From Gammaproteobacteria bacterium (lineage in GTDB: Bacteria > Pseudomonadota > Gammaproteobacteria > Magnimaribacterales > D2472): a DNA stretch of 51,557 nucleotides. A program made the position numbers and the translations under genes. Within the stretch, counting starts at the first letter, position 1; each line of letters begins with the position of its first letter. Below the pieces are notes generated by a model that was given only the letters and a program-made list of their open reading frames with translations, was not told the origin of the DNA and did not search any database. This document shows positions 35,207 to 45,666 of this stretch, in pieces. Location: positions 1-51,557 of the forward strand of contig VMDH01000027.1 of assembly GCA_008080945.1 (NCBI GenBank). Reading direction: 5' to 3'.

Positions 35207-35647
35207 TTAGGTGATTTCTTTTGAAATGATTGGATAACAATAAGTATCTTTCTTGCATCCCTGATAGTTAATTGTAAGTTTCTTGTTTTCATCGGTATTT
35301 TTAACTGGCAAATCAATTCTTAAATAATCCTTTGCTACACTTGTTTTGCCAAAAAATAAATCATCAATAACTAAGACATCGCCCTTTGTGATCTCGAACT
35401 CTATCTTCTCTTGTTGTTCATTTAGTACTTCAATGCTGTTTATATATAGAAAGTGATTTGCAGCAATTTCCCAAGAAATTTCAACCAGACTGTCTTGATG
35501 AAAAAAACTTACTTTAAATGCTTCATCCTCTTTAAGAGGGCTATAATTATTGTCACCAAATATAGATGCATTACCAATATTTGACACAAGGCATATATAA
35601 GCGATGACCAAGCTTTTTATGTTGAACTGCTTTGAAAAGTAAATCAC
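35207..35647 (-). CDS. Stand-alone DsbD N-terminal (alpha) domain protein
   Basis: Signal peptide then DsbD-alpha-like domain ending NYQGCKKDTYCYPI, same Cys-x5-Cys spacing as DsbD-alpha. No TM or thioredoxin domain follows. GTG start. Confidence 0.75.
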   Translation of the reverse strand: MIYFSKQFNIKSLVIAYICLVSNIGNASIFGDNNYSPLKEDEAFKVSFFHQDSLVEISWEIAANHFLYINSIEVLNEQQEKIEFEITKGDVLVIDDLFFGKTSVAKDYLRIDLPVKNTDENKKLTINYQGCKKDTYCYPIISKEIT

Positions 35648-35688
35648 GTAAGAAGTTTACATGAATAAGCAAAGGCGGACGATACTCA

Positions 35689-36702
35689 GTGATTAATACT
35701 CTTTATACAATATTCTGCAAAACTCCAAACTGGCTGCTAAAGCTTTTTGTGTTTAAAAAACCTTCACTCATAAACGGACAAGTTTTGGATTTAAAATCTT
35801 CTATCATCATTAACTTCATTACAAAACAACTCCCAATGCTAAGCGAGGATACAAATATTGATAGCGCCAGGATTCAAAGGGAAGCTATTAAATTACAGTT
35901 ATCAAATAAACCAATATGTACAGTAAATTTTAAAGATGAATTTTTGGCTACTTCAGAGTCTGAGGTTTTATTACGAGAATATGTTCCTGATAATCTTGAG
36001 TACCAAAAATGCATGCTCTTCTTTCATGGAGGCGGTCATGTATTTGGAGGTAAAGAAACGCATCATGATTTTTTAATGTATTTTGCTTCGCTGTTAAAAA
36101 TTAAGGTCTATGCCCTTGATTATAGACTCGCACCTGAATTCCCATTTCCTGCGGATATTGAGGATGCAGAAATGGCCCTGAACTATTTGCACACAGAAAA
36201 ATCAATTCCAGTTGAAGATTTAGTTTTATGCGGTGATAGTGCTGGTGCAGGCGTGTCGGCAGGATTGACCGCGAGTTTAATTCTTAATAACAAACCCTAT
36301 CCAAGCCTTCAGTGCTTAATTTATCCAATGCTTGATCCAAGCTGCTCAAGTAAGACAATGCAAGATTATGCCGAAGGATACTATCTTACAGAGAAATCGA
36401 TGAAATTCTTTTGGGATAAATATTCTTCAAAAAGAGAAGATCACCAAGATCCTCGGTTCAATTTAATGCTCAGCGCCAAAGCTTTGGATAGCTATCCAAA
36501 GACACATATTGTAACTGCAGGATTTGATCCGCTTTGTGGCGAAGCAGAAGACTTTGCACTAGGTTTGTATAATAAAGGATTTGATATTACTCAATCCCAT
36601 TATCCCAATATGTTCCATGCTTTTATCAATTTTAATAAAATCCCTGCATGTGATATTGCATTAAAAGATTTAGCTGCATCCATTAGAGGTTGGTATGAGT
36701 AA
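35689..36702 (+). CDS. Alpha/beta hydrolase, hormone-sensitive lipase type
   Basis: FFHGGGHVFGG oxyanion motif, CGDSAGAGVSAGL nucleophile elbow, GFDPLCGEAEDF. GTG start. Confidence 0.9.
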   Translation: MINTLYTIFCKTPNWLLKLFVFKKPSLINGQVLDLKSSIIINFITKQLPMLSEDTNIDSARIQREAIKLQLSNKPICTVNFKDEFLATSESEVLLREYVPDNLEYQKCMLFFHGGGHVFGGKETHHDFLMYFASLLKIKVYALDYRLAPEFPFPADIEDAEMALNYLHTEKSIPVEDLVLCGDSAGAGVSAGLTASLILNNKPYPSLQCLIYPMLDPSCSSKTMQDYAEGYYLTEKSMKFFWDKYSSKREDHQDPRFNLMLSAKALDSYPKTHIVTAGFDPLCGEAEDFALGLYNKGFDITQSHYPNMFHAFINFNKIPACDIALKDLAASIRGWYE

Positions 36703-38293
36703 TTTACTTTCGATAAAAGATTTAACCATTCAATTCAAAACCAAGGAAGGCTTATTTACAGCTGTTGATAATATTTCTTTTGATTTGGAGGAAAATCAGA
36801 TCTTAGGATTAGTGGGAGAATCGGGTTCAGGTAAATCAGTAACAGCCATGTCCATTTGCCAACTCCTTCCAAAACATAGCACTACTATTTCAACATGCTC
36901 TTCTATCGAATTTAACGGCAGAAATTTGCTAGAACTAAGCTCTGCATCCATGCAGAAGATCAGAGGGAATGAGATTTGCATGATTTTCCAGGAGCCCATG
37001 ACCTCTTTAAATCCCTTTCATAAAGTTGGAGATCAGATTGCAGAAGCTATTTTGATTCATCAAGATCTCTCAAAAAAAGAAGCAAAAGATGAAGCCTTGC
37101 GCTTATTAAGGCTGGTTGAGATTCCTTCCGCAGAAGATAAATATCTTTCTTATCCTTTTGAACTATCTGGCGGGCAGCGTCAGAGGGTTATGATTGCTAT
37201 GGCATTAGCTAACAAGCCTAAACTCTTAATTGCAGATGAACCTACGACAGCATTAGATGTGACAATTCAAGCACAAATTTTAGATTTAATGAGCAGGTTG
37301 AAAGATGAAGTAAATGCATCCATTTTATTTATTACACATGATCTTGGATTGGTAAGGAAATTTAGTAATAAATTAGTTGTCATGCAAAATGGCAAGATTG
37401 TTGAGCAAGGTCTCACTGAAAATATCTTTGAGAATCCCCAACATGCTTATACTCTCAAGTTAATCAATTCAGAGCCATCACCCAAAGTTAAATCAATAGA
37501 GAGTGCTCAGCCTTTGTTGGAGGTTTCTAATCTAAGCGTTCATTATGATGTGCCTGGTAAATCATTTTTTAGCAAAGACAAATTTATTGCAGTAAATAAT
37601 GTTTCTTTTAAGTTAGAAGCAAAGAAAACCATTGGTGTGGTTGGAGAGTCTGGTTCTGGCAAATCAACTCTTGGTAAGGCAATTGTGAATCTATTACCAT
37701 ATAGTGGTGAGATCCTCTACCAAGGGCAAGATATTAGTTCCTTGAGTCCAAAAGAATTTAAGAAGCTTCGAAAAGATATTCAGATTATATTTCAAGATCC
37801 ATTTGGCTCGTTATCTCCCAGGATGACTGTTGGAGAAATTATTAAAGAGGGGATTAATATCCATTATCAAAATACTAAAGCAGAAAATAATGAGTTGGTA
37901 GATCATGCCATGGAAAAGGTTAGCCTTAATCCTAGGGATAAAAATAAATATCCCCACGAATTCTCAGGAGGTCAAAGACAGAGAATTGCAATAGCCCGAT
38001 CCATAATTTTGCAACCAAAATTATTAGTACTTGATGAGCCAACCTCTGCCTTAGATAGATCTATCCAAATTCAAGTATTGGATTTATTAAAGGACTTACA
38101 AACCGAGCTTGGGTTAACATATATTTTTATCAGTCATGATCTCAGAGTTATCAGATCTATTTCTGATGAAATTATTGTCATGAAAGATGGAAATATAATT
38201 GAGGCAGGTGATGCTCGTGATGTGTTTGAATCTCCTCAAAAACAATATACACAAGATCTAATGCAGGCCGCAGTTAGGTATTCAACTATTTAA
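36695..38293 (+). CDS. ABC transporter with two fused ATP-binding domains (oligopeptide/dipeptide type, YejF/GsiA-like)
   Basis: Two Walker A (GESGSGKS) and two signature motifs ([18 protein letters not shown]). Confidence 0.93.
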   Translation: MSNLLSIKDLTIQFKTKEGLFTAVDNISFDLEENQILGLVGESGSGKSVTAMSICQLLPKHSTTISTCSSIEFNGRNLLELSSASMQKIRGNEICMIFQEPMTSLNPFHKVGDQIAEAILIHQDLSKKEAKDEALRLLRLVEIPSAEDKYLSYPFELSGGQRQRVMIAMALANKPKLLIADEPTTALDVTIQAQILDLMSRLKDEVNASILFITHDLGLVRKFSNKLVVMQNGKIVEQGLTENIFENPQHAYTLKLINSEPSPKVKSIESAQPLLEVSNLSVHYDVPGKSFFSKDKFIAVNNVSFKLEAKKTIGVVGESGSGKSTLGKAIVNLLPYSGEILYQGQDISSLSPKEFKKLRKDIQIIFQDPFGSLSPRMTVGEIIKEGINIHYQNTKAENNELVDHAMEKVSLNPRDKNKYPHEFSGGQRQRIAIARSIILQPKLLVLDEPTSALDRSIQIQVLDLLKDLQTELGLTYIFISHDLRVIRSISDEIIVMKDGNIIEAGDARDVFESPQKQYTQDLMQAAVRYSTI

Positions 38294-38294
38294 A

Positions 38295-39953
38295 ATGAGC
38301 AATAGGAAGTTTTCTAGTAAATTGGTCGATGGGCCTCATCAGGCAGCCTCCCGATCTATGCTTAGAGGGGTTGGGCTAACCGATGAAGATTTTAAAAAAC
38401 CCCTAGTAGGCATTGCTTCTATGGGCGCACAAGTTACACCATGCAATATGCATATTAATGGCCTTGCTGACATTGTTAATAAATCATTAGTCAAAGAAAA
38501 TCTCAAAGGAATGCTGTTCAACACTATTACTGTCTCAGATGGAATTTCAATGGGTACTACCGGAATGAAATACTCTCTTGTATCTCGAGAAGTCATTGCC
38601 GATTCCATTGAGACTGTTGTTGGTTGCCTGGGGTACGACGGAGTAATCACGATTGGTGGATGTGATAAGAATATGCCTGGTGCAATTATTGCCTTAGCAA
38701 GACTGAACCGTCCTGGTATCTTCATATATGGTGGATCCATTAGACCCAGTGAGCAAAATACAGATTACGTTACCGTATGCGAAAAAACTGGTGAATTTGC
38801 CAAAGGTAGTATTTCAGAGGAAGAGCTTATTGCTATAGAAAAGATTTCGGTCAAAGGGCCAGGCTCTTGTGGTGGAATGTATACAGCAAATACCATGGCT
38901 TCTGCGATCGAAGCCATGGGCATGTCACTTCCGGGTAGTAGCAGCCAGGATGCATTATCAGATGATAAAAAATATGACTGTGAGAAAGCAGCTAATGCTA
39001 TTAAAAATTTAATAGAAATGGATCTGAAACCTCGAGATATCATGACTAAAGAAGCCTTTGAAAATGCTATAACCACTGTCATAGCGTTGGGTGGCTCAAC
39101 AAACGCAGTGTTGCATTTAATCGCCATGGCTAAGGCAGCAAGTGTTGAGCTAAGTCTGGATGATTTTTCTCGAATAGGTGCCAACGTTCCAGTCATTGCT
39201 GACATTAAACCTTTTGGCAAGCATTATATGTCTGAGCTAAATCAAAGAGGGGGCATCCAGCCTTTAATGAAGTTGCTCTTAGATAAGGGAATGCTTCATG
39301 GAGATTGCCTTACTGTCACTGGTAAAACTCTTTCACAAAATTTACATGCTGTTGATAAGCAAGATCAGCAGCCTCTCATTAGAAGTTTTGATAATCCCAT
39401 CAAAAGCAGCAGTCATTTGCGAATACTTTATGGCAACTTGGCACCTGAAGGTGCAGTAGCAAAAATTACGGGTGCAGAAGGAACAAAGTTCAAAGGTAAA
39501 GCTAGAGTTTTTAATTCTGAAGAAGAGGGAAATGCTGCGATTCTTAATAAGACTATTGAAGCAGGGGATGTAGTTGTTATCAGATATGAGGGGCCAAAAG
39601 GTGGACCAGGTATGAGAGAGATGCTGAAACCAACCTCAGCAATTATGGGGCAGGGTCTTGGAGATAAAGTTGCCTTCATTACAGATGGAAGATTTTCTGG
39701 AGGAACTCATGGTTTTGTAGTTGGCCATATCTCCCCTGAAGCTGAGGATGGAGGACCAATTGCATTAATCGAAGATGGAGATAGTATTGAAATTGATGCA
39801 GAATCCAATACCATCAACATCCTAATTGATGAAATAACAATGAAACAAAGAAAAGATAATTGGATTAGACCTAATAAAGAGGAGCCAACCGGTGTGCTAG
39901 CAAAATATAAGAAATTAGTAACATCTGCCTCATTGGGCGCAACCACAGACTGA
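38295..39953 (+). CDS. ilvD: Dihydroxy-acid dehydratase
   Basis: [60 protein letters not shown]. Confidence 0.97.
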   Translation: MSNRKFSSKLVDGPHQAASRSMLRGVGLTDEDFKKPLVGIASMGAQVTPCNMHINGLADIVNKSLVKENLKGMLFNTITVSDGISMGTTGMKYSLVSREVIADSIETVVGCLGYDGVITIGGCDKNMPGAIIALARLNRPGIFIYGGSIRPSEQNTDYVTVCEKTGEFAKGSISEEELIAIEKISVKGPGSCGGMYTANTMASAIEAMGMSLPGSSSQDALSDDKKYDCEKAANAIKNLIEMDLKPRDIMTKEAFENAITTVIALGGSTNAVLHLIAMAKAASVELSLDDFSRIGANVPVIADIKPFGKHYMSELNQRGGIQPLMKLLLDKGMLHGDCLTVTGKTLSQNLHAVDKQDQQPLIRSFDNPIKSSSHLRILYGNLAPEGAVAKITGAEGTKFKGKARVFNSEEEGNAAILNKTIEAGDVVVIRYEGPKGGPGMREMLKPTSAIMGQGLGDKVAFITDGRFSGGTHGFVVGHISPEAEDGGPIALIEDGDSIEIDAESNTINILIDEITMKQRKDNWIRPNKEEPTGVLAKYKKLVTSASLGATTD

Positions 39954-39954
39954 T

Positions 39955-40953
39955 ATGGCATCAAACAGGACATTCCCAAATACAAGAATGAGAAGGTTGA
40001 GACAGTCAAAATCTGTCATCAATCTTGTCCAAGAATCGCATCTATCAACCAATGATTTAATCCAACCTTTATTTTTAGCAGATCAAAAGGATGAGGCTAT
40101 CGAGATTCCATCATTGCCTTCAGTCTATCGTTTTAATGAGACCGGATTGATGAAGGAAATTGAAAATTTATTAAAGCATGGTATTAATGCTGTTGCCTTA
40201 TTTCCGTCAATTGAAACGGGGTTAAAAGACTCTAAGGGAAGTTATGCTTTTAGCGAAGAGAATTTTCTTTACAAATCTTTAATGAAAATCAAACAGGAAT
40301 TTCCTGATTTAGTAACTATTGCTGATGTTGCTTTAGATCCTTATACAGATCATGGTCATGATGGGTTGCTTAAAGATGGAAAAGTGCTGAATGATGAAAC
40401 GATTGAGGCTCTTATTACCCAATCCCTTTGTTTGACTGAGGCAGGAGCTACTGTACTTGCACCATCTGACATGATGGATGGAAGAATAGGCGCTATAAGA
40501 CAGGCGTTAGAAAGCAATAATTTTAAAGAGACACTTATATTGTCATATGCTGCAAAATTCTGCTCTAAATTTTATGGTCCTTTTAGGGATGCAGTGGGCT
40601 CTAAATCTCAATTAGGCAATCAAGATAAATCATCTTATCAAATCAATCCGGCCAATCTTAACGAAGCCTTAGAGGAAGTAGCCTTGGATATCAACGAGGG
40701 CGCAGATATGGTCATGGTGAAACCTGGGATGCCTTACTTGGATGTGGTTTCAAAGGTCAAAGATACTTTTAAAGTTCCTACCTTTGTTTATCAAGTGAGT
40801 GGAGAGTATGCCATGCTCATAGCAGCTATACAGAAGGGCTGGCTTCCCAATGAGGTTATGCTAGAATCTCTTCAAAGTTTTAAACGCGCTGGTGCAGATG
40901 CAATTCTGTCATACGCATCCAAATCAATAGCACAGGAGTTATTACATGAGTAA
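39955..40953 (+). CDS. hemB: Delta-aminolevulinic acid dehydratase (porphobilinogen synthase)
   Basis: TRMRRLR, DVALDPYTDHGHDGLL, APSDMMDGRIGAIRQAL, MVKPGMPYLDVV. Confidence 0.97.
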   Translation: MASNRTFPNTRMRRLRQSKSVINLVQESHLSTNDLIQPLFLADQKDEAIEIPSLPSVYRFNETGLMKEIENLLKHGINAVALFPSIETGLKDSKGSYAFSEENFLYKSLMKIKQEFPDLVTIADVALDPYTDHGHDGLLKDGKVLNDETIEALITQSLCLTEAGATVLAPSDMMDGRIGAIRQALESNNFKETLILSYAAKFCSKFYGPFRDAVGSKSQLGNQDKSSYQINPANLNEALEEVALDINEGADMVMVKPGMPYLDVVSKVKDTFKVPTFVYQVSGEYAMLIAAIQKGWLPNEVMLESLQSFKRAGADAILSYASKSIAQELLHE

Positions 40954-41269
40954 AGTCATTGAAGTTGATCAGAATAATTTTGAAACCGAGGTCATCCAAA
41001 GCGAAGTTCCTGTCCTAGTGGATTTTTGGGCTACCTGGTGTGGTCCCTGCAAACAAGTGGCGCCAGTAGTTGAAGATATTGCAAATGAAAAAGACGGTGC
41101 TATTAAAGTTTGTAAGATTGATGTAGATCAAAATCGAGATATCGCTGTGCAATATGGAGTAAGATCTATACCAACACTAGCTATATTTAAGGCTGGGGAA
41201 GTTGCTGGAATTCAAATCGGAGCATTAGATAAATCTCAGCTTACTGCTTTTGTTGACAGCGAAATTTAG
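40946..41269 (+). CDS. trxA: Thioredoxin
   Basis: VDFWATWCGPCKQVAP, RSIPTLAIFKAG. Directly upstream of rho. Confidence 0.97.
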   Translation: MSKVIEVDQNNFETEVIQSEVPVLVDFWATWCGPCKQVAPVVEDIANEKDGAIKVCKIDVDQNRDIAVQYGVRSIPTLAIFKAGEVAGIQIGALDKSQLTAFVDSEI

Positions 41270-41270
41270 C

Positions 41271-41300
41271 TTTACATTAGGCTTATAAAGACATTATCAT
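41271..41300 (+). promoter_or_regulatory. Candidate rho promoter
   Basis: TTTACA (41271-41276), 18-bp spacer, TATCAT (41295-41300), in the only sizeable gap between trxA and rho. Confidence 0.35.
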
Positions 41301-41362
41301 AGTTACGTCTCTTTCTAAGAGCGTTCAATAAATTACAAAAAAATTTCCAGGGGTTTAAATAA

Positions 41363-42640
41363 ATGGATCTATTTGAGATGAAAACCACAAGCATTAATGA
41401 GCTTGTAGATATGGCTACATCAATGGGTATTGAGGATGTCGGACGCCTCAAAAAGCAAGATATTATTTTCAGAATCGTAAAACAAAAGGCATCTGAAGGT
41501 GAGGATGTATTTGGAGGAGGTGTCCTAGAAATTTTAAATGATGGCTTTGGTTTTTTGAGATCTCCGGAAGGCTCATACTGCGCTGGACCAGACGATATTT
41601 ATGTTTCTCCAAGCCAAGTGAGAAAGTTTGGTCTCAGAAAGGGAGATCATGTAACTGGAAAGATTAGGCCTCCTAAACAAGAAAAGGAAAGATATTTTGC
41701 GCTTTTAGAAGTTGATGCCATCAACGGCGAGACCCCAGAGCAAGCTAAAAATAAAATTCTTTTCGAAAATTTAACTCCTCTTTTCCCGAATAAACGTTTG
41801 GTTCTTGAACAAGGCTCAGGCTCAAACGAGGATTTATCTTCAAGGATTATTGATCTAACCGCACCTATTGGAAAAGGACAGAGAGGGTTGATTGTTTCAC
41901 CTCCAAAAGCAGGTAAAACACTTATGCTTCAAAGCATTGCTCACTCTATTACTAAAAATAATCCTGAGGCAGAACTTATTGTCTTATTAATTGATGAGAG
42001 ACCCGAGGAGGTTACTGACATGATGAGAACTGTCAGAGGAGAAGTTGTTGCTAGTACCTTTGATGAGCCTCCTTCTAGACATGTTCAGGTCGCAGACATG
42101 GTTATAGAAAAGGCAAAAAGAATGGTAGAGCACAAAAAGGATGTTGTTATTTTGCTCGACTCAATTACTCGTCTAGGAAGAGCTTACAATGCAGTGGCCC
42201 CAGCTTCAGGAAAAATATTATCTGGAGGAGTTGACTCTAATGCTCTTGAAAGACCAAAGAGATTCTTTGGTGCTGCTAGAAATCTTGAAGAGGGCGGAAG
42301 TCTTACAATTCTGGCTACAGCTTTAATAGATACAGGTTCAAAAATGGATGAAGTTATTTATGAAGAGTTTAAAGGTACTGGAAATATGGAAATCCATTTA
42401 GAAAGGAAAATTGCTGAAAAAAGAATCTATCCTGCAATTAATATTAGGAGATCAGGTACTAGAAGAGACGATCTTTTAACTACAGATGAAGAGCTTCAAA
42501 GAATGCTTATTTTGAGAAAAATCCTAGATGAAATGGAAGATACGCAAGCAATTGAATTCCTAATTGAAAGGCTTAAGTCAACCAAGACCAACGATGAGTT
42601 TTTTGCTGCCATGAAGGGTGGCGGTAACGGAAAAAAATAA
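41363..42640 (+). CDS. rho: Transcription termination factor Rho
   Basis: FGDGVLEIL-like N-domain ([18 protein letters not shown]), PPKAGKT Walker [34 protein letters not shown]. Confidence 0.99.
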   Translation: MDLFEMKTTSINELVDMATSMGIEDVGRLKKQDIIFRIVKQKASEGEDVFGGGVLEILNDGFGFLRSPEGSYCAGPDDIYVSPSQVRKFGLRKGDHVTGKIRPPKQEKERYFALLEVDAINGETPEQAKNKILFENLTPLFPNKRLVLEQGSGSNEDLSSRIIDLTAPIGKGQRGLIVSPPKAGKTLMLQSIAHSITKNNPEAELIVLLIDERPEEVTDMMRTVRGEVVASTFDEPPSRHVQVADMVIEKAKRMVEHKKDVVILLDSITRLGRAYNAVAPASGKILSGGVDSNALERPKRFFGAARNLEEGGSLTILATALIDTGSKMDEVIYEEFKGTGNMEIHLERKIAEKRIYPAINIRRSGTRRDDLLTTDEELQRMLILRKILDEMEDTQAIEFLIERLKSTKTNDEFFAAMKGGGNGKK

Positions 42641-42641
42641 G

Positions 42642-43340
42642 TTACTGGGTTTCATTTAGCATGTCTTCATATGTTGGAGATTTTGCTACGAGAGTTTTTC
42701 CGCATTTTTTTGAATCTACATAATCTGCAATTCGTTGAGAAGCACAAATCCAAACAAAGTTTCTATCATTTAGATTTTCAAAATTCTGTTCAATTAATTT
42801 GAAAGTAGCCAAATTAAAAATTAAGAGCACGCTATTTTTCGGCAAACTTTTAAGTTTACCGATGTTGTACTCAAGAGGATTCATATTGTATGCCTCTAGT
42901 TTGGGAAGAATCTTATTAAAATGGCGCTCCAATAAGTTTTCATTATTAGTCCCGCAAACAAGCAAAATATTTTTCATCCCGTGTTTTGTAAGCAATTCAA
43001 ACATTCCTTTTGAATTAAACTCTTCGGGCATAAATGCTTCCAAACCATGTTCTTTTAGCTCATTCTTTGTTGCAGGCCCAATGGCAAATATTGAAGACTT
43101 TATATCAGCAATTTCCATAAAGTCTTGAATCTTTCTGAGACCATATTTACAAGCCGAGCTGCTCGTAAAGACAATACCATCGAATGATTCAATCTTAGTT
43201 AAATGTTCTATCTCCTCCTGAGAGAGTGCTTCCCTAATACTAATTTCTGTTAATGGGATATTCGTAAGCTCAATTTGATTTGATTGAGCAAAATAATTTA
43301 AGTCACGCGACAATTTTTCTGGTCTGGTATTAACGATCAT
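42642..43340 (-). CDS. hemD: Uroporphyrinogen-III synthase
   Basis: Overlaps hemC end. FDGIVFTSSSACKYGLRKI, FAIGPATKNELKEHG. Confidence 0.85.
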   Translation of the reverse strand: MIVNTRPEKLSRDLNYFAQSNQIELTNIPLTEISIREALSQEEIEHLTKIESFDGIVFTSSSACKYGLRKIQDFMEIADIKSSIFAIGPATKNELKEHGLEAFMPEEFNSKGMFELLTKHGMKNILLVCGTNNENLLERHFNKILPKLEAYNMNPLEYNIGKLKSLPKNSVLLIFNLATFKLIEQNFENLNDRNFVWICASQRIADYVDSKKCGKTLVAKSPTYEDMLNETQ

Positions 43341-44229
43341 AGATTATTTTTTGTTTACCAGTTGCATAAAGCATATCAATTTCTTTTTCTAACCAGTTCT
43401 CAAAATCTGAGGTAGACAGCTTAATGGAATTTGAGACTTCTTGAGATCCATCTAAGCTTAATAATTGATAGGAAAATAAGACTTGATCATGTTCAATTTT
43501 ACAATAGCACCCAATTGGAGAATTACAGTCTCCCTGCATACTTGCAACAAATCTTCTTTCGATTTTTGTTTCTTCAAATGTATCTTTACAGTTAATGCTG
43601 CTCAAAATTTCTTCTACATCATAGGTAAAATTTGATTTAAGCACTTCAATTCCTATAGCTCCTTGGCTTGCAGAAGGCAGCATTTCAGAAACTTCTAAAA
43701 GATGGCCTGTATGTTGTATGCCCAGTCTCTTAATTGCAGCGCTTGCAATCATAATTCCATCTAGCGACTGTTTGGATATAGCCTCAATTCTAGTATTAAT
43801 ATTCCCTCTAATTGGGGCTATTGTATGGGCAGGGTTTTTATTTAGTAGTTGCGCTTTTCTTCTTGGGGAAGACGACCCTATTGTCATAGCTTTGTCATTG
43901 AGTGACGCTCCTTCCTTTGATAGAAAAACTTCTCTAGGATCTTCTCTTTTAAGGGTAGCTGCTATAACAAATTCATCGCTTAGTTCAGCTGGAACATCCT
44001 TCAGGCTATGCACAGCAATATCCGCTTGTTCAGTTTTTAAGGCATTTTCTAAACTGCCAATAAATAATCCTTTGCCACCATGGTCTTCTAAAGGCCCTTT
44101 AACCTCGTCTCCCTCTGAAGTCATTGGAACTAATATGCAATGAATGTCTTTTGAGTTGCTTTCAATCAATTCTTTAACTAAGTTAGCCTGATATAGAGCA
44201 AGCGGAGATCTTCGGGTCGCAATTTTCAT
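43330..44229 (-). CDS. hemC: Porphobilinogen deaminase
   Basis: ATRRSPLALYQANLVKELI, SLKDVPAEL, GSSSPRRKAQLL, RGNINTRI, QGDCNSPIGCYC. Confidence 0.97.
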   Translation of the reverse strand: MKIATRRSPLALYQANLVKELIESNSKDIHCILVPMTSEGDEVKGPLEDHGGKGLFIGSLENALKTEQADIAVHSLKDVPAELSDEFVIAATLKREDPREVFLSKEGASLNDKAMTIGSSSPRRKAQLLNKNPAHTIAPIRGNINTRIEAISKQSLDGIMIASAAIKRLGIQHTGHLLEVSEMLPSASQGAIGIEVLKSNFTYDVEEILSSINCKDTFEETKIERRFVASMQGDCNSPIGCYCKIEHDQVLFSYQLLSLDGSQEVSNSIKLSTSDFENWLEKEIDMLYATGKQKIIYDR

Positions 44230-44786
44230 TTATTTAGTTCTAGTAAGTAACTATACACTTGTCCTGTTTTTTGATGCTTAATGAGACAAAATGGGGATAT
44301 TTCTTCATCACTCAATTTCTTGTCATGTTCGTAGTAGATGAGCCCATTTTCACTCAGCAGTTTTTGTTTCTCTATAAGGGATAATGCTTCCTTATTAAGG
44401 TTTGTATCAAAAGGGGCATCAAGAAAAATAATGTCATATTTCTCTCTATTGCTTTTAAGATACTTCAAGCTATCCATAGCCACTATTTGAGTTTTCTTGT
44501 CTAAATCAAGTTGCTTGATTAGGGCATTAATAGCTTGTAACAAATGCTTATCTCTATCAACAAAAATTATTTCTTTAGCGCCTCTAGACAGTGCCTCAAA
44601 TCCTAAGTTTCCAGTACCAGCAAATAAATCTAAGCACCTAGAATCTTTGATATGTAATTGAAGCCAGTTAAATAAAGTCTCTTTAGTTCTCTGTGGGGTA
44701 GGTCTCAAGAGTTCAGATGGGCTAAAGGATATTTTCAAGCCTTTAAAGGTGCCGCTAATTACTCTCAATTTTGCTTTTTGTGCCAC
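44226..44786 (-). CDS. rsmD: 16S rRNA (guanine966-N2)-methyltransferase
   Basis: RVISGTFKGLKI, RPTPQRTKETLFNWL, LDLFAGTGNLGFEALSRGA, IIFLDAPF. GTG start. Confidence 0.94.
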   Translation of the reverse strand: MAQKAKLRVISGTFKGLKISFSPSELLRPTPQRTKETLFNWLQLHIKDSRCLDLFAGTGNLGFEALSRGAKEIIFVDRDKHLLQAINALIKQLDLDKKTQIVAMDSLKYLKSNREKYDIIFLDAPFDTNLNKEALSLIEKQKLLSENGLIYYEHDKKLSDEEISPFCLIKHQKTGQVYSYLLELNK

Positions 44787-44795
44787 AATATACTT

Positions 44796-45257
44796 ATGAA
44801 TATTAAAGATTTTTTAGAGTCCATGAGGAATCTTGCTGCCTCTGTAAGTATAGTCTCTGCTCAAGATCAGCAAAAGAAAAATTTTGCTATGACGGTAAGC
44901 TCTCTTACATCACTATCGATGGATCCTCCTGCCATTTTAGTATGCGTTAATAAAGAGGCTTCCATTCATAGCGTTCTTAAAGAGGGTGCAAGTTTCGCTG
45001 TTAATATTCTTACTAAAGCTCATACAGAAATTGCTAATGTATGTAGCTCTAAAGAAAAAGAAGACCAGAGATTTAATTTTGAACAATGGGTTTTAGATAA
45101 TCCTCCCATCATTCAAGATGCGCAAGCAATTATATTTTGTGAGGTCGATAAATTGGTAGATTATCATACGCATTCAATTGTGATTGGAAGTGTAAAAGGG
45201 GTTAAGAATAAAGAGGGTTTTAATACCCTGATGTATGCAAACGGAGGATATATTTAA
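44796..45257 (+). CDS. Flavin reductase-like FMN-binding domain protein
   Basis: MRNLAASVSIVSAQDQQKKNFAMTVSSLTSLSMDPPAILVCVNKEASIHSVLKEGASFAVNIL. Start refined to 44796. Confidence 0.88.
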   Translation: MNIKDFLESMRNLAASVSIVSAQDQQKKNFAMTVSSLTSLSMDPPAILVCVNKEASIHSVLKEGASFAVNILTKAHTEIANVCSSKEKEDQRFNFEQWVLDNPPIIQDAQAIIFCEVDKLVDYHTHSIVIGSVKGVKNKEGFNTLMYANGGYI

Positions 45258-45655
45258 TGAAAATTAAATTACTCTTATTTTTAAATGTGTTCTTTCTCTC
45301 AGAAGCAGCATTAGCAAACTCACCAAAGGTTTATTTCATAGAACCAGCTAATGGAGCCTTTGTCCAAGAGACATTCAAGGTAAAATTTGGTCTTGAAAAT
45401 TTTGGGGTTGCACCAGCAGGTTACGATATTCCCAATACAGGCCATCATCATCTTTTAATAGACACAACTCTTACCGATCTAAAATCACCAATTCCAGCAG
45501 ATTCCAAGCATATTCATTTTGGGAAAGGGCAAACGGAATCATTGATAACTCTAGAAAAAGGAGAGCATCAATTGACCTTAGTCATGGGGAATTTTGCGCA
45601 TATCCCACACGATTCACCAATTATTTCAGAGACTATAACTGTAATTGTGAAATAA
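45257..45655 (+). CDS. DUF4399-like secreted protein
   Basis: Signal peptide and VYFIEPANGAFVQETFKVKFGLENFGVAPAG...GHHHLLIDT; HxxHDSPxISxTIxxxV ending. Confidence 0.75.
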   Translation: MKIKLLLFLNVFFLSEAALANSPKVYFIEPANGAFVQETFKVKFGLENFGVAPAGYDIPNTGHHHLLIDTTLTDLKSPIPADSKHIHFGKGQTESLITLEKGEHQLTLVMGNFAHIPHDSPIISETITVIVK

Positions 45656-45666
45656 GAATTTAGAAT

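Noticed and set aside
35645-35670. GTTTACA half-site near the DsbD-alpha/hydrolase divergent gap, considered as a fourth TetR operator
   Set aside because: Only a half-site resembles the motif (AGTTTACATGAA) and no inverted partner is present.
38339-40009. Minus-strand ORFs of 133, 151, 83 and 100 aa under ilvD/hemB
   Set aside because: Antisense shadow ORFs within confident genes; Pro/Ser/Ile-rich with no domain pattern.
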